Assembly (NCBI RefSeq): GCF_041435055.1
Contig: NZ_CP108002.1
Span: 2,542,001 to 2,606,000, forward strand
Source: Streptomyces sp. NBC_00341
GTDB taxonomy: Bacteria; Actinomycetota; Actinomycetes; Streptomycetales; Streptomycetaceae
DNA: 64,000 bases
Reading direction: 5' to 3'
Each line of letters starts with the position of its first letter. The stretch's first letter is position 1. Below, piece by piece: positions 1 to 8,187 of this stretch. The notes beneath the pieces were generated by a model. That model saw only the letters and a list, made by a program, of their open reading frames with translations, searched no databases and was not told where the DNA came from. The position numbers and the translations under genes were made by a program.

Positions 1-92
1 AACGAATTTCCGGCAACGAGACGGTCTGACGCGCGTAGAGAGCCGCGTCGGTCGCGGATTGCCGTCGACTCGAAGGGGGGACGTCCGGGCAA

Positions 93-1067
93 GTGCCGCA
101 TACGATGAGGCACATGGGTGATGTGCTGGCCGGAATTCAAGCCACCTGGGAGTTCGACACCGACTCCGTGCTCATCCGCTTCGAACGGGGTATCCGCACG
201 CCGAGGCTCTTCCAGAGCCTCCGTGAGCGCCGCGTCCCGCACGCGGCGCTTTCGTCGGTGACGCTGACTCCGGGCAAGCGGGGCACGGTGGTGCTGCGTG
301 CCGTCCCGAGACCCGGCGCCGACCCGCTGCTGGAGGCCGCGGCCGGGCAGCTCAAGGACGGCTGCGACCCGTACCGCCTGGTGCTTCCGGCCGAGCGCGA
401 GACGCTCGCCGAGTACTACGCGGACGAGCTGCGGGCCCGGCTGGGCCCCGACGCGGGTGAACCCGCCGAGCGCTTCCTGGTCGCGGCGCCCGAGGCGCCG
501 ATGCGCTTCAAGGCGTACGACGGCCGGGCCAGCTTCGACGGGGACCGGATCTCCTTCCGCTGGTTCTGGACGGGCGCCTCCTCCGAGAAGTGGAAGGCGG
601 GCGACCAGACGTTCCCGGTCACCGAGCTGAGCGGCGTCGAGTGGCGCTCCCCCGAGGCCTTCGAGGGCTATCTGCGGCTGGTGCCGAGAGGGCTCGAAGG
701 CACGGGCCCGGCCACAACAGAGGCCGGCGGCGGTCCCGGCCCCGCGCTGTGCACGGGCACCGACCGGAGCGCGCAGTCCGTGGCCGCACGGCCCACCCGG
801 GCCGACGAGGACCCCGCCGCGGTGATCTTCGGCCTCGGCTACGGCCCGGTGCACGAGTCGCTGCCGTTCGCCGCGGCCGTGCTGGAATCCGTCCGCAGGA
901 AGCAGTCCGCGCCCGCCGCCGCGACAACGGCCCTGGCATCCGCCGGGCGGCGCGACCCTGCGGACATCGCGGAGCGGATCCACCACCTCGGCGAACTGCA
1001 CCGGGCGGGACTGGTGACGGACGACGAGTTCAGCGCGAAGAAGGCCCAGCTGCTCGCCGAGCTGTAG
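93..1067 (+). CDS. DUF4429 protein with C-terminal SHOCT domain
   Basis: A 324-residue cytoplasmic protein without signal peptide or membrane segment. The body has the two-part layout of actinobacterial DUF4429 proteins, with a repeated segment around residues 10-110 and 130-210 containing the pattern F-x-W-F-W and a W-R-S-P-E turn. The last ~35 residues (IHHLGELHRAGLVTDDEF then a KKAQLLAEL tail) are a clear SHOCT motif, a short oligomerisation module. The reading frame opens at GTG 93 behind a G-rich stretch; in-frame ATGs at 105 and 114 are equally possible starts. No biochemical function is known for the family. Its end lies in a 42-bp direct duplication. Upstream sequence is outside the window, so operon status is unknown. 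Confidence 0.8.
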   Translation: MPHTMRHMGDVLAGIQATWEFDTDSVLIRFERGIRTPRLFQSLRERRVPHAALSSVTLTPGKRGTVVLRAVPRPGADPLLEAAAGQLKDGCDPYRLVLPAERETLAEYYADELRARLGPDAGEPAERFLVAAPEAPMRFKAYDGRASFDGDRISFRWFWTGASSEKWKAGDQTFPVTELSGVEWRSPEAFEGYLRLVPRGLEGTGPATTEAGGGPGPALCTGTDRSAQSVAARPTRADEDPAAVIFGLGYGPVHESLPFAAAVLESVRRKQSAPAAATTALASAGRRDPADIAERIHHLGELHRAGLVTDDEFSAKKAQLLAEL

Positions 1068-1131
1068 CGGCGGCCTGCCCCGTACGAGACAGCTGCTCGC
1101 CGAGCTGTGGCGGCGGCCTGTCCCGTACGAG
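1047..1131 (+). repeat. 42-bp direct duplication across the stop codon
   Basis: Copy one (1047-1088) and copy two (1090-1131) are identical except at two positions. One mismatch turns the TAG stop of the DUF4429 gene into TGG in the second copy; the other is C to T. The period is 43 bp, so the second copy is out of frame with the gene and is not translated. It looks like a recent segmental slip duplication. Confidence 0.9.
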
Positions 1132-1230
1132 CCCGGGGCGGGTCATACCCGGGTACGGGGCAGGCGCCCGCGGAACCAGCACTCCGGTATGACGCCGACC
1201 GGTGGGCGCGCTGCCTACGCTGAGCAGCCC

Positions 1231-2559
1231 ATGCCCACTTCATCCCCGCCCCCGCCCCCCGCGTCCCCGCCGACGGACGGTCTGCTGAGCGCCGCCCGCC
1301 GCCATCTGGGCCCGATGGCGTACGGGCTGTCCCATCCCTCGCATCCGCCGACCCCGCTGCTGGCCGACGCCCCGAAGCGCTGGCAGCGGGTCACGCCGTA
1401 CATCGTCGTCGTCGCCCTCACGGCGCTCTTCGTGCCGGTCACGATCGCGGTCCTGACCGACCAGTACGCCATGGGCGGCGGGGTGGCGGGCGCCCTCGCC
1501 GTCGCCCAGGCCGCGCCGCTGCTGATGCTGGCGCACCGGCCGCTGCAGGCCTGGTGGATCATCTTCCCGGCCGACATCCTGGGCGCGGTCCTGGCGCTCA
1601 CGCGACCGCCCGAGACGTACGACATCTGGCCGTGGACACCGCCCGCCCTGATCGGCTACCTCTTCCTGCTGCTCGCACTCGCCCTGCGGGAGACCCGGCG
1701 CACCCTGGTCGCCGTCTGGCTGGCGACGGGCGCGGCGAGTCTGGCCCTGTACCGGATCTCGCCCGAGCGCAGCAACGGCAGCACGCTACTGCTGGTGATC
1801 CTCGGCGCCGTGGTGCTGGTGATCGGCGCGGCCGTACGGGAACGCGGCGTCGCACAGCGCCGGCTGGCCGAGCAGGAGACCATCAGCGAGGCCGAGCGGG
1901 CGCGGCGCACGCTGCTGGAGGAACGCACCAGGATCGCCCGTGAACTGCACGACGTGGTCGCGCACCACATGTCCGTGATCACGGTCCAGGCGGACTCCGC
2001 CCCGTACCGGCTTGGCGGCCTTCCGGACGGTGTCCGCGAGGAGTTCGAGTCGATCGCCGCGAGCGCGCGGGAGTCCCTCGGGGAGATGCGGCGGCTGCTG
2101 CAGGTGCTGCGCAGCGAGGGCACCGAGGGCGAGCGGGCGCCGCAGCCGGGCCTTGACCGGCTGCAGCAACTGGTGGAGGCGACGGTACGGGCCGGGCTCC
2201 CGGCCGAACTGTCGCTGCCCGCCGGGCTGACGGGCCTGCCGCAGGCGGTCGACCTGTCCGCGTACCGGATCGTGCAGGAGGCCCTGGCCAACGTGGTCCG
2301 GCACGCGCCGGGTGCCCGGACCCGGGTGTCGGTCAGCTCCGACGGCGCGCATCTGACGGTGCTGGTCGTCAACGGCCCGCCGGAACAGACGGGTTCGCCG
2401 CGCGAGCCGCTGGAGACGACGGGGACGGGACACGGGCTGGTCGGGATGCGCGAACGCGTACGGTTGACCGGCGGCACGCTGGACACCGGGCCGCTGCCGG
2501 ACGGGGGTTTCCGGGTGGCCGCGCGGCTGCCGCTGGCCACCGTCGGCGCCGCCGGGTGA
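1231..2559 (+). CDS. NarL-family sensor histidine kinase
   Basis: Membrane sensor kinase of about 442 residues. A proline-rich N-terminus is followed by about five hydrophobic helices with no recognisable extracellular domain, then a dimerisation/phosphoacceptor helix with the HisKA_3 motif RIARELHDVVAHH (phospho-His about residue 240). The C-terminal HATPase domain has an N-box (EALANVVRHA) and a GHGLVGMRERV ATP-lid motif. It should phosphorylate the response regulator encoded 45 bp downstream. ATG 1231 is preferred because a TACGCT -10-like hexamer ends 9 nt before it, suggesting a near-leaderless message; ATG 1189 is an in-frame alternative adding 14 residues. The signal sensed cannot be told from sequence. 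Confidence 0.9.
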   Translation: MPTSSPPPPPASPPTDGLLSAARRHLGPMAYGLSHPSHPPTPLLADAPKRWQRVTPYIVVVALTALFVPVTIAVLTDQYAMGGGVAGALAVAQAAPLLMLAHRPLQAWWIIFPADILGAVLALTRPPETYDIWPWTPPALIGYLFLLLALALRETRRTLVAVWLATGAASLALYRISPERSNGSTLLLVILGAVVLVIGAAVRERGVAQRRLAEQETISEAERARRTLLEERTRIARELHDVVAHHMSVITVQADSAPYRLGGLPDGVREEFESIAASARESLGEMRRLLQVLRSEGTEGERAPQPGLDRLQQLVEATVRAGLPAELSLPAGLTGLPQAVDLSAYRIVQEALANVVRHAPGARTRVSVSSDGAHLTVLVVNGPPEQTGSPREPLETTGTGHGLVGMRERVRLTGGTLDTGPLPDGGFRVAARLPLATVGAAG

Positions 2560-2604
2560 CCGGTCCGCTTCCCCGCCCGCTCCCGTCCCGCCTCCGGAGG
2601 ACTC

Positions 2605-3291
2605 TTGACCATCCGTGTGATCATCGTCGACGACCAGGCCATGGTGCGGGCGGGGTTCGCGGCGCTGCTCGCGGCACAGGCCGATATCGATGTGGTCGGT
2701 GAGGCGCCGGACGGGCGCCAGGGCATCGACGTCAGCCGCCGGGTCCATCCGGACGTGGTGCTGATGGATGTCCGGATGCCCGAGATGGACGGACTGGCGG
2801 CGGCACGCGAGCTGCTGGACCCGCCGGTGGGCGTGGCGCACGTGCCGAGGGTGCTGATGCTGACCACGTTCGACGTGGACGACTACGTGTACGAGGCGCT
2901 GCGCGCCGGTGCGTCCGGCTTCCTGCTGAAGGACGCGCCCCCGGCGGACCTGATCTCGGCGGTACGGGTGGTGGCGGCGGGTGACGCGCTGCTCGCCCCG
3001 TCCGTGACCCGGCGCCTGATCGCGGACTTCGCCCGCCAACGGCCGTCCGGGGCGGGGCGCGGCGGGGCGGCGCTGCGGCTGAACGGGCTGACTCCGCGCG
3101 AGACGGAGGTGCTGGAGCTGATAGCCCGGGGGCTGTCGAACCAGGAGATCGCGGGGCAGCTGGTGCTGGCGGAGCAGACGGTGAAGACGCACATCGGGCG
3201 GATACTCGCGAAGCTGGATCTGCGCGACCGGGCCCAGGCGGTGATCTTCGCGTACGAGGCGGGCGTGGTGGTACCGGGCGAGAGCCCCTGA
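2605..3291 (+). CDS. NarL/FixJ-type response regulator
   Basis: A 228-residue regulator with an N-terminal receiver domain (acidic pair DD at 9-10, phosphoacceptor Asp55 in VLMDVRMPEMDG, and the conserved Lys in GFLLKDAPP) and a C-terminal LuxR-type helix-turn-helix (LTPRETEVLELIARG ... TVKTHIGRILAKL). The start is TTG 2605, fixed by a GGAGG ribosome site 6 nt upstream; the first residues MTIRVIIVDD match family N-termini. It is co-oriented with the sensor kinase just upstream and forms a cognate pair with it. Target genes are unknown; the hydrolase gene 180 bp downstream could be one, but nothing in the sequence proves it. Confidence 0.95.
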   Translation: MTIRVIIVDDQAMVRAGFAALLAAQADIDVVGEAPDGRQGIDVSRRVHPDVVLMDVRMPEMDGLAAARELLDPPVGVAHVPRVLMLTTFDVDDYVYEALRAGASGFLLKDAPPADLISAVRVVAAGDALLAPSVTRRLIADFARQRPSGAGRGGAALRLNGLTPRETEVLELIARGLSNQEIAGQLVLAEQTVKTHIGRILAKLDLRDRAQAVIFAYEAGVVVPGESP

Positions 3292-3470
3292 AGCCCGCGC
3301 GCGCCGGGGCCGTCCGGCAGCCCCCCGCATCCCTGATACACCCCCTACCCCGGTATCACTCCTCGGTTGGCCCCTCGGCGTGACGCCCCCGCACCCGTCC
3401 TCTTCCTACCTTCCTCCCGTCGCGCCGAACGGTGTGACGGGATCCGGCTCGGCCGGAGGGGGAGGGCCCG

Positions 3471-4550
3471 ATGCGCCGTTACGCGAGGACCTTGGTGGCG
3501 GTCGCCCTGGCGACCACGGTGGTGGCCGGGACGGCCGGCTGGGCTTCCGGCAACGCCCAGCAGGCGCTGACCGGGCCGCCGCCCGGCACCGCCGCCTGGC
3601 GGGCGGACCAGGTGCTGGGCCGGGAGCTGCCCGACCCGGAGCGGGACACGCCCTCCGAAGTGAGCGCGTTCTTCCGGGGGTTGAGCGACCGGGACCGGCA
3701 GACGCTGGTCGTGCGGCACCCGCTCGTCGTCGGGAACCTCGACGGCGTACCGGCCGAGCTGCGCTACCGCGCCAACGCCCGTGCGCTCAGGAGCAGTCAC
3801 GATCCCCGGTACGCGCATCTCGCCGCGGACCCGCACCGGCAGATCCTCGCGTTCGACCCGCGCGGCCGGGGTCAGGTGGCCGAGGTCTTCGGTGACCTGA
3901 GGGCCGCGCGGCAGGTGTCCGTGGTGGTGCCGGGCTCCGACATCGACGCCGGGACCTTCGACCGCCGCACCGATGTCTACGGCACCCCGGCCGGCATGGC
4001 CAGGTCCCTCCACGCGCAGACCGGCCGGGGCAGCGCCGTGATCGCCTGGGCCGGGTACACCACCCCCGTCGGCCTCGGCGTGGACGCGGCGACCGGTTCG
4101 CTCGCGGAGGCCGGGGCCGACCGGCTGACCCGGTTCGACGACGGGCTGGCCGCCGACGGTGTGCCCACGCCCGCCGTGTTCTGCCACAGTTACGGCTCCG
4201 TCGTCTGCGGACTCGCGGCGTCCCGGCTGCGCGCCACGGATCTGGTCGTCCTCGGATCGCCGGGGATGCGCGCCGACAACGTCCGCGACCTGCACACCGA
4301 TGCCCGGGTGTGGGCCGCCAAGGACCCCAGTGACTGGATCGACAAGGTGCCCCACGTCGAGTTCGCCGGGCTGGGCCACGGCGCCGACCCGGCCTCCGCC
4401 TCGTTCGGCGCCCGCCGGGTGCCCGCGGAGGACGCCCAGGGACACACCGGGTACTTCGCTCCCGGAACCGAATCGCTGCGCGCGTTCGCGGCGATCGCCG
4501 AAGGCGCACATGCCGGACTGGACAAGCAACCGGTGCTCCCCGCACGATGA
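3471..4550 (+). CDS. secreted alpha/beta hydrolase, DUF1023 family
   Basis: A 359-residue protein. Residues 1-30 form a typical Sec signal (basic MRRYAR, then an Ala/Val-rich hydrophobic core), so it is probably exported. The mature part is a DUF1023 alpha/beta-hydrolase: a nucleophile elbow with Ser240 in FCHSYGS, a following strand LVVLGSPGMRADNV and a His in GLGHG near the C-terminus as candidate acid/base. The start has a strong GGAGGGGGAGGG ribosome site. Substrate is unknown; the family is common in actinomycetes and often annotated only as hydrolase. It sits between a two-component pair and an RDD protein in the same direction but with its own 180-bp leader. Confidence 0.88.
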   Translation: MRRYARTLVAVALATTVVAGTAGWASGNAQQALTGPPPGTAAWRADQVLGRELPDPERDTPSEVSAFFRGLSDRDRQTLVVRHPLVVGNLDGVPAELRYRANARALRSSHDPRYAHLAADPHRQILAFDPRGRGQVAEVFGDLRAARQVSVVVPGSDIDAGTFDRRTDVYGTPAGMARSLHAQTGRGSAVIAWAGYTTPVGLGVDAATGSLAEAGADRLTRFDDGLAADGVPTPAVFCHSYGSVVCGLAASRLRATDLVVLGSPGMRADNVRDLHTDARVWAAKDPSDWIDKVPHVEFAGLGHGADPASASFGARRVPAEDAQGHTGYFAPGTESLRAFAAIAEGAHAGLDKQPVLPAR

Positions 4551-4653
4551 GCGCTCACGATTGCAACTGTGCGGGGGCAAACGGCCGTTACGGCCGACCC
4601 GGCCCACCGCCCAGGCGCTCCGCACCTCTTACCGGCACGGGAGAAACCTCGCC

Positions 4654-5229
4654 ATGAGCTACGGCGATCCGAACAACCCCTACAGTCAGCAGCCGTACGA
4701 CGCTCCCCCGCAGTACGGCTACCAGCAGCAGCCGCCGTACGGGATGCAGCAGCCGTACGGGATGTACCCGCCGGCCGGGATGTACGGGATGCCGGGGCCG
4801 GGGATGCCGCCGCTGGCCCACTGGGGAGAGCGGGTGGGGGCGTGGATGCTCGACCTGATGATCATCGTGGCGCCGATGTACGCGCTGGGGTTCATCGACA
4901 TCCTGCGGAGCGATGACCCGGCGACCGCCGACCCCGGGCCCTTCTTCGCCGTCGGCGTGGCCTACTTCCTCGTCATGGGCTTCTACCAGCTCTACCGGGA
5001 GGGCAGGTACGGCCAGACGACCGGCAAGAAGGTCCTCCGGATCAGCGTGCGCCGTGAGGCCGACGGCACGACACTCGGTTTCGGCATGGCGTTCGTGCGC
5101 AAGCTCGCGCACATAGTGGACAGCCTGGCCTGCTACCTCGGCTGGCTCTGGCCGTTGTGGGACGTCAGGAGGCAGACCTTCGCCGACAAGATGTGCTCCA
5201 CCGTGGTCATCAAGGTGGCCAAGGGCTGA
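4654..5229 (+). CDS. RDD-family membrane protein with Q/P/Y-rich N-terminus
   Basis: A 191-residue protein with two parts. Residues 1-55 are a low-complexity Pro/Gln/Tyr/Gly/Met tract with PYGMQQ-like repeats, likely disordered and cytoplasmic. The remainder is an RDD domain with three to four transmembrane helices, including the Arg/Asp signature region (GERVGAWMLDLMII), the G-Q-T-T-G-K-K motif and a Phe-Ala-Asp-Lys end. ATG 4654 is chosen because the tract starting MSYGDPNNPYSQQ is typical for the family; longer in-frame extensions overlap the upstream gene out of frame. RDD proteins are membrane proteins of mostly unknown role (some ion-transport related). A hairpin terminator follows immediately. 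Confidence 0.9.
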   Translation: MSYGDPNNPYSQQPYDAPPQYGYQQQPPYGMQQPYGMYPPAGMYGMPGPGMPPLAHWGERVGAWMLDLMIIVAPMYALGFIDILRSDDPATADPGPFFAVGVAYFLVMGFYQLYREGRYGQTTGKKVLRISVRREADGTTLGFGMAFVRKLAHIVDSLACYLGWLWPLWDVRRQTFADKMCSTVVIKVAKG

Positions 5230-5230
5230 C

Positions 5231-5256
5231 CGCGCCCGGTCGGTCCGCCGGGCGCG
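5231..5256. terminator. hairpin between convergent genes
   Basis: Perfect 9-bp arms CGCGCCCGG / CCGGGCGCG around an 8-nt loop, directly after the RDD stop codon and before the 3' end of the convergent aldo/keto reductase gene. It has no U-tract, as usual in streptomycetes, and could serve both strands. Confidence 0.75.
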
Positions 5257-5270
5257 ATCAGCCGTAGCCG

Positions 5271-6287
5271 CTATTCGCGGGCGGTGGCGGTCGAGCTCAT
5301 GTCCGGGTAGCGGTCCCCCGCGACCTGGCCGGCGATCGGCTCCAGCTGCGCCAGCTCCTCCGGCGTCAGCGTGATCCGGGTGGCGCCGACGTTCTCCAGC
5401 AGGCGGCTGCTCCTGCGGGTGCCCGGGATCGGCACCACGGCCAGCCCGTGCACCTGGGCACGCTGCTGCACCCAGGCCAGCGCCACCTGGGCGGCGGTCG
5501 CCCCGTGGGCGGCGGCGATCTTGCGGACCGGCTCCAGCAGCGCGGCGTTCGTCTTCGCGTTGTCGCCGGTGAAACGCGGCTGGAACTGGCGGAAGTCGTT
5601 CTTCGACAGGTCCTTGCCCGCGTCCGCGAAGGACCCGGTCAGAAAGCCCCGGCCGAGCGGCGAGTACGGCACGAGGGTCACGCCGAGCTCCACGGCGGCG
5701 GGCACCGCGCTGCGCTCGCTGTCCCGGCTGAACAGCGACCACTCGGACTGGAGGGCGGCGATCGGGTGCACGGCGTGCGCCTCGCGCAGCTCCGCGCCCG
5801 TCACCTCGCTGAGCCCGAGCTGCTTGACCTTGCCCTGCTGGACCAGCTCGGCCATGGCGCCCACGGACTCGGCCAGCGGCACGGCCGGGTCGCGGCGGTG
5901 CATGTAGTAGAGGTCGATCACGTCGGTGCCCAGCCGCCGCAGGCTGTTCTCGACGGCCTGCCGGATGTACGCGGGGTCGTTGCGGATGCCCCGGTAGTGC
6001 GGGTCGTCGTCCCGGCGCTCGATGGCGAACTTGGTGGCGAGGGTGATCTCGTCGCGGTGCGCCCCGACGAACGGCGCGATGAACGTCTCGTTGGAACCGC
6101 TCCCGTAGATGTCCGCGGTGTCGAAGAGCGTGACACCGGCCGCCAGGGCGGTCTCCAGCGTCTCGCGTGCGGAAGACTCGTCGGTGTCCCCGTAGAACTC
6201 GCTCATGCCCATGCAGCCGAGCCCCTGGACGCCGACCTGCGGGCCGCCCCTGCCGAGCTCCACGGTGGCGATCTTGTTGTCAGTCAT
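5271..6287 (-). CDS. aldo/keto reductase
   Basis: A 338-residue NADPH-dependent oxidoreductase of the AKR superfamily (YghZ/Tas-like TIM barrel). The catalytic tetrad is complete: Asp56 and Tyr61 (FDTADIYG), Lys86 (LATKFAI) and His130 (YYMHRRD). A C-terminal nucleotide-binding segment (VPIPGTRRSSRLLENV) is present. Its ATG overlaps the stop codon of the upstream MerR gene in the sequence TGATG, so translation is coupled and both genes share one promoter. The arrangement implies that the MerR regulator induces this reductase in response to a small electrophile or aldehyde-like inducer; the physiological substrate is not known. Confidence 0.95.
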   Translation of the reverse strand: MTDNKIATVELGRGGPQVGVQGLGCMGMSEFYGDTDESSARETLETALAAGVTLFDTADIYGSGSNETFIAPFVGAHRDEITLATKFAIERRDDDPHYRGIRNDPAYIRQAVENSLRRLGTDVIDLYYMHRRDPAVPLAESVGAMAELVQQGKVKQLGLSEVTGAELREAHAVHPIAALQSEWSLFSRDSERSAVPAAVELGVTLVPYSPLGRGFLTGSFADAGKDLSKNDFRQFQPRFTGDNAKTNAALLEPVRKIAAAHGATAAQVALAWVQQRAQVHGLAVVPIPGTRRSSRLLENVGATRITLTPEELAQLEPIAGQVAGDRYPDMSSTATARE

Positions 6288-6754
6288 CAGGTACTTGACC
6301 TCTCCGGCGCCCGTCGGGCGCCCGCGTAAAAGTCGATCTTGTGGTCGAGTACGGCGAGGGTGTCGTGGAGCTCCGCGATCCGCGTCTTCACATCGCGGCG
6401 GGTCGCCTCCAGCAGTTCCTGCCGTTCCTCGAAGGTGTCGTCGCCCTCGCGCAGCAGCTCCGCGTAACGGACCATGTGGGCGACCGGCATCCCGGTCAGC
6501 CGCAGCTTGCCGACGAAGGTCAGCCAGTCCAGGTCACGGTTGGTGAAACGGCGCTGACCGGTGTGTGACCGGTCGACGTGCGGCATCAGTCCGATCCGCT
6601 CGTACCAGCGCAGCGTGTGTGCGGTGAGCCCGGTGAAGGCGACCACCTCGCTGATCGTGTACTGGTCCTGCCCCTCGGGGCGCGGGTGCGCCTTGGGGGC
6701 CGATACGCAGATATCGGTCCTCGTCGAAGTCGTCGTGGTCTCCATCACCGTCAT
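6287..6754 (-). CDS. MerR-family transcriptional regulator
   Basis: A 155-residue regulator. After a ~28-residue Thr-rich tail comes a winged helix-turn-helix (YTISEVVAFTGLTAHTLRWYERIGLM), then a coiled-coil dimerisation helix rich in Glu/Arg and a short effector-binding end. It has no cysteine pattern for metals, so it belongs to the AdhR/NmlR-like small-molecule group rather than the metal sensors. The start is either ATG 6754 or ATG 6745. The promoter geometry places transcription start near 6754, so the message may be leaderless from ATG 6754, whereas GGAGG (6756-6760) would lie outside the RNA. It overlaps and is coupled to the aldo/keto reductase gene downstream. Confidence 0.93.
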   Translation of the reverse strand: MTVMETTTTSTRTDICVSAPKAHPRPEGQDQYTISEVVAFTGLTAHTLRWYERIGLMPHVDRSHTGQRRFTNRDLDWLTFVGKLRLTGMPVAHMVRYAELLREGDDTFEERQELLEATRRDVKTRIAELHDTLAVLDHKIDFYAGARRAPERSST

Positions 6755-6760
6755 GCCTCC

Positions 6761-6791
6761 ACGCTAGAACCTTGGAGTGCACTCGAAGCAA
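6761..6791 (-). promoter_or_regulatory. MerR-type promoter/operator with 19-bp spacer
   Basis: Read on the minus strand: TTGCTT (6791-6786), a 19-bp spacer, then TAGCGT (6766-6761). The spacer holds an almost perfect palindrome, CTTCGAGTGCACTCCAAG (6788-6771), one mismatch from symmetry. An over-long 19-bp spacer containing the operator is the hallmark of MerR-activated promoters, and CTTGGAGT-type half-sites are those of the AdhR/NmlR branch. The divergent serine-hydrolase gene starts 44 bp away and could also be affected. Confidence 0.85.
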
Positions 6792-6834
6792 GCGCAACCG
6801 GAGCCGATTTTCCGCCGGTATTAGTCTCGTACGC

Positions 6835-7650
6835 ATGCAGAGCCTGGCGATGATCGAGAACTGGCCCGTGCCCACCGCGGCGGCGGCCGTCGTACGAGCG
6901 GACGGCACCGTCCTCGGCCGGCACGGTCCGGGCGGCCACCGCTTCCCGCTCGCCTCCGTCACCAAGCCGCTCGCCGCCTACGCGGCGCTGGTGGCGTACG
7001 AGGAGGGCGCGGTCGAGCTCGACGAGCCTGCGGGCCCCGAGGGGTCCACGGTCCGCCACCTGCTCGCCCACACCAGCGGCCTCGCCTTCGACGAGCACCG
7101 GGTGACGGCCCCGCCCGGCACCCGGCGGCTGTACTCCAACGCGGGCTTCGAGGTGCTCGGCGACCATATCGCCAAGGCCACCGGCATCCCGTTCCCGGAA
7201 TACGCCCGCCAGGCGGTCCTGGAACCCCTGCACATGACCGCGACCACCCTGGACGGCTCCCCCGCCCGCGACGGCGTCTCCACCGTCGAGGACCTGGTCC
7301 GGTTCGCGGCCGAGGTGCAGGCCCCCCGCCTCCTCGACCCGCGCACGGTGCTGGAGGCGCAGAGCGTCGTGCACCCCGGACTGAAGGGCGTCCTGCCCGG
7401 CTACGGCCACCAGAACCCCAACGACTGGGGCCTCGGCTTCGAGATCCGGGACTCCAAGTCCCCGCACTGGACCGGCGCGCACTCCTCCCCCGCGACCTTC
7501 GGGCACTTCGGGCAGTCCGGCACGTTCCTGTGGATCGACCCCGTCGCGGGGGCGGCCTGCGTGGCGCTCACCGACCGGCCCTTCGGCCCGTGGGCGGCCG
7601 AGGTGTGGACGCCGTTCACGGACGCGGTGCTGGCCGAGCTGGCGGCGTAG
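6835..7650 (+). CDS. serine hydrolase, class C beta-lactamase family
   Basis: A 271-residue protein of the serine beta-lactamase/penicillin-binding-protein-like fold. The active-site SxxK is Ser41-Val-Thr-Lys44, followed by the YxN motif Tyr100-Ser-Asn102; the third motif region is around the HFGQSG segment near the C-terminus. No signal peptide is apparent, so it is probably cytoplasmic and an esterase or peptidase rather than a cell-wall enzyme. ATG 6835 is chosen: it follows an AGTCT-type -10 region and excludes residues encoded inside the divergent MerR operator. The gene's 3' end overlaps the convergent RsbW-like gene by 35 bp. Confidence 0.88.
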   Translation: MQSLAMIENWPVPTAAAAVVRADGTVLGRHGPGGHRFPLASVTKPLAAYAALVAYEEGAVELDEPAGPEGSTVRHLLAHTSGLAFDEHRVTAPPGTRRLYSNAGFEVLGDHIAKATGIPFPEYARQAVLEPLHMTATTLDGSPARDGVSTVEDLVRFAAEVQAPRLLDPRTVLEAQSVVHPGLKGVLPGYGHQNPNDWGLGFEIRDSKSPHWTGAHSSPATFGHFGQSGTFLWIDPVAGAACVALTDRPFGPWAAEVWTPFTDAVLAELAA

Positions 7651-8089
7651 CCGGGGCGATCGTCGACGCGGCGGCCAGGCACTCGAACCACACCGTCTTG
7701 CCGCCGCCGTCCCGGCGCACCTCCACTCCCCACTTGTCCGTGACGGCATCCACCAGGACCAGCCCCCGCCCGCCCTCGTCGAGCACCCCGCCCTCGACCA
7801 CGCGCGGCACCTCCGGGCAGCCGTCCGCCACCTCGACGCGGACACCCACGCCGCCCGGGAGCCGGAAGATGAACGTCTGGCAGCGGCGGTCCGGCACGTG
7901 CCGGACCACGTTGGCGATGAGTTCCGTGAATGCGAGCTCCGCCGCGTCGGCCACGGCCATCAGCCCCCACCCCTTGAGGTAGAGCCGCAGGATGCGCCGC
8001 AGATGCCGGGCCGAGTGCTCACCCATGGCGAAGTCGGATCGGTAGACCGGCTCTTCGGCCTCGGTCCAGGGGGCAATTACGTGATTCAT
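7616..8089 (-). CDS. RsbW-like ATP-binding regulatory protein
   Basis: A 157-residue single-domain GHKL ATPase of the anti-sigma/serine-kinase type (HATPase_c_2). The N-box is ELAFTELIANVVRHV and the G1 region reads VEVADGCPEVP, followed by GGRGLVLVDAVTDKWG. It lacks a His phosphoacceptor domain, so it is not a sensor kinase. Such stand-alone proteins are very abundant in streptomycetes and often lie beside XRE/DUF5753-DUF397 pairs, as here, where they are presumed to act as protein kinases or anti-sigma factors. It is divergently arranged with the XRE gene and overlaps the serine hydrolase tail-to-tail. Confidence 0.92.
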   Translation of the reverse strand: MNHVIAPWTEAEEPVYRSDFAMGEHSARHLRRILRLYLKGWGLMAVADAAELAFTELIANVVRHVPDRRCQTFIFRLPGGVGVRVEVADGCPEVPRVVEGGVLDEGGRGLVLVDAVTDKWGVEVRRDGGGKTVWFECLAAASTIAPATPPARPAPRP

Positions 8090-8187
8090 GTCACCATCGT
8101 GCGAGCAAGTGACTACGCTCGGCTACCAAAGGAACCGAACGCCGCGAGGCGTTGCGCATCGCGCCTGCACACCGGAGGTCCCCCGCT

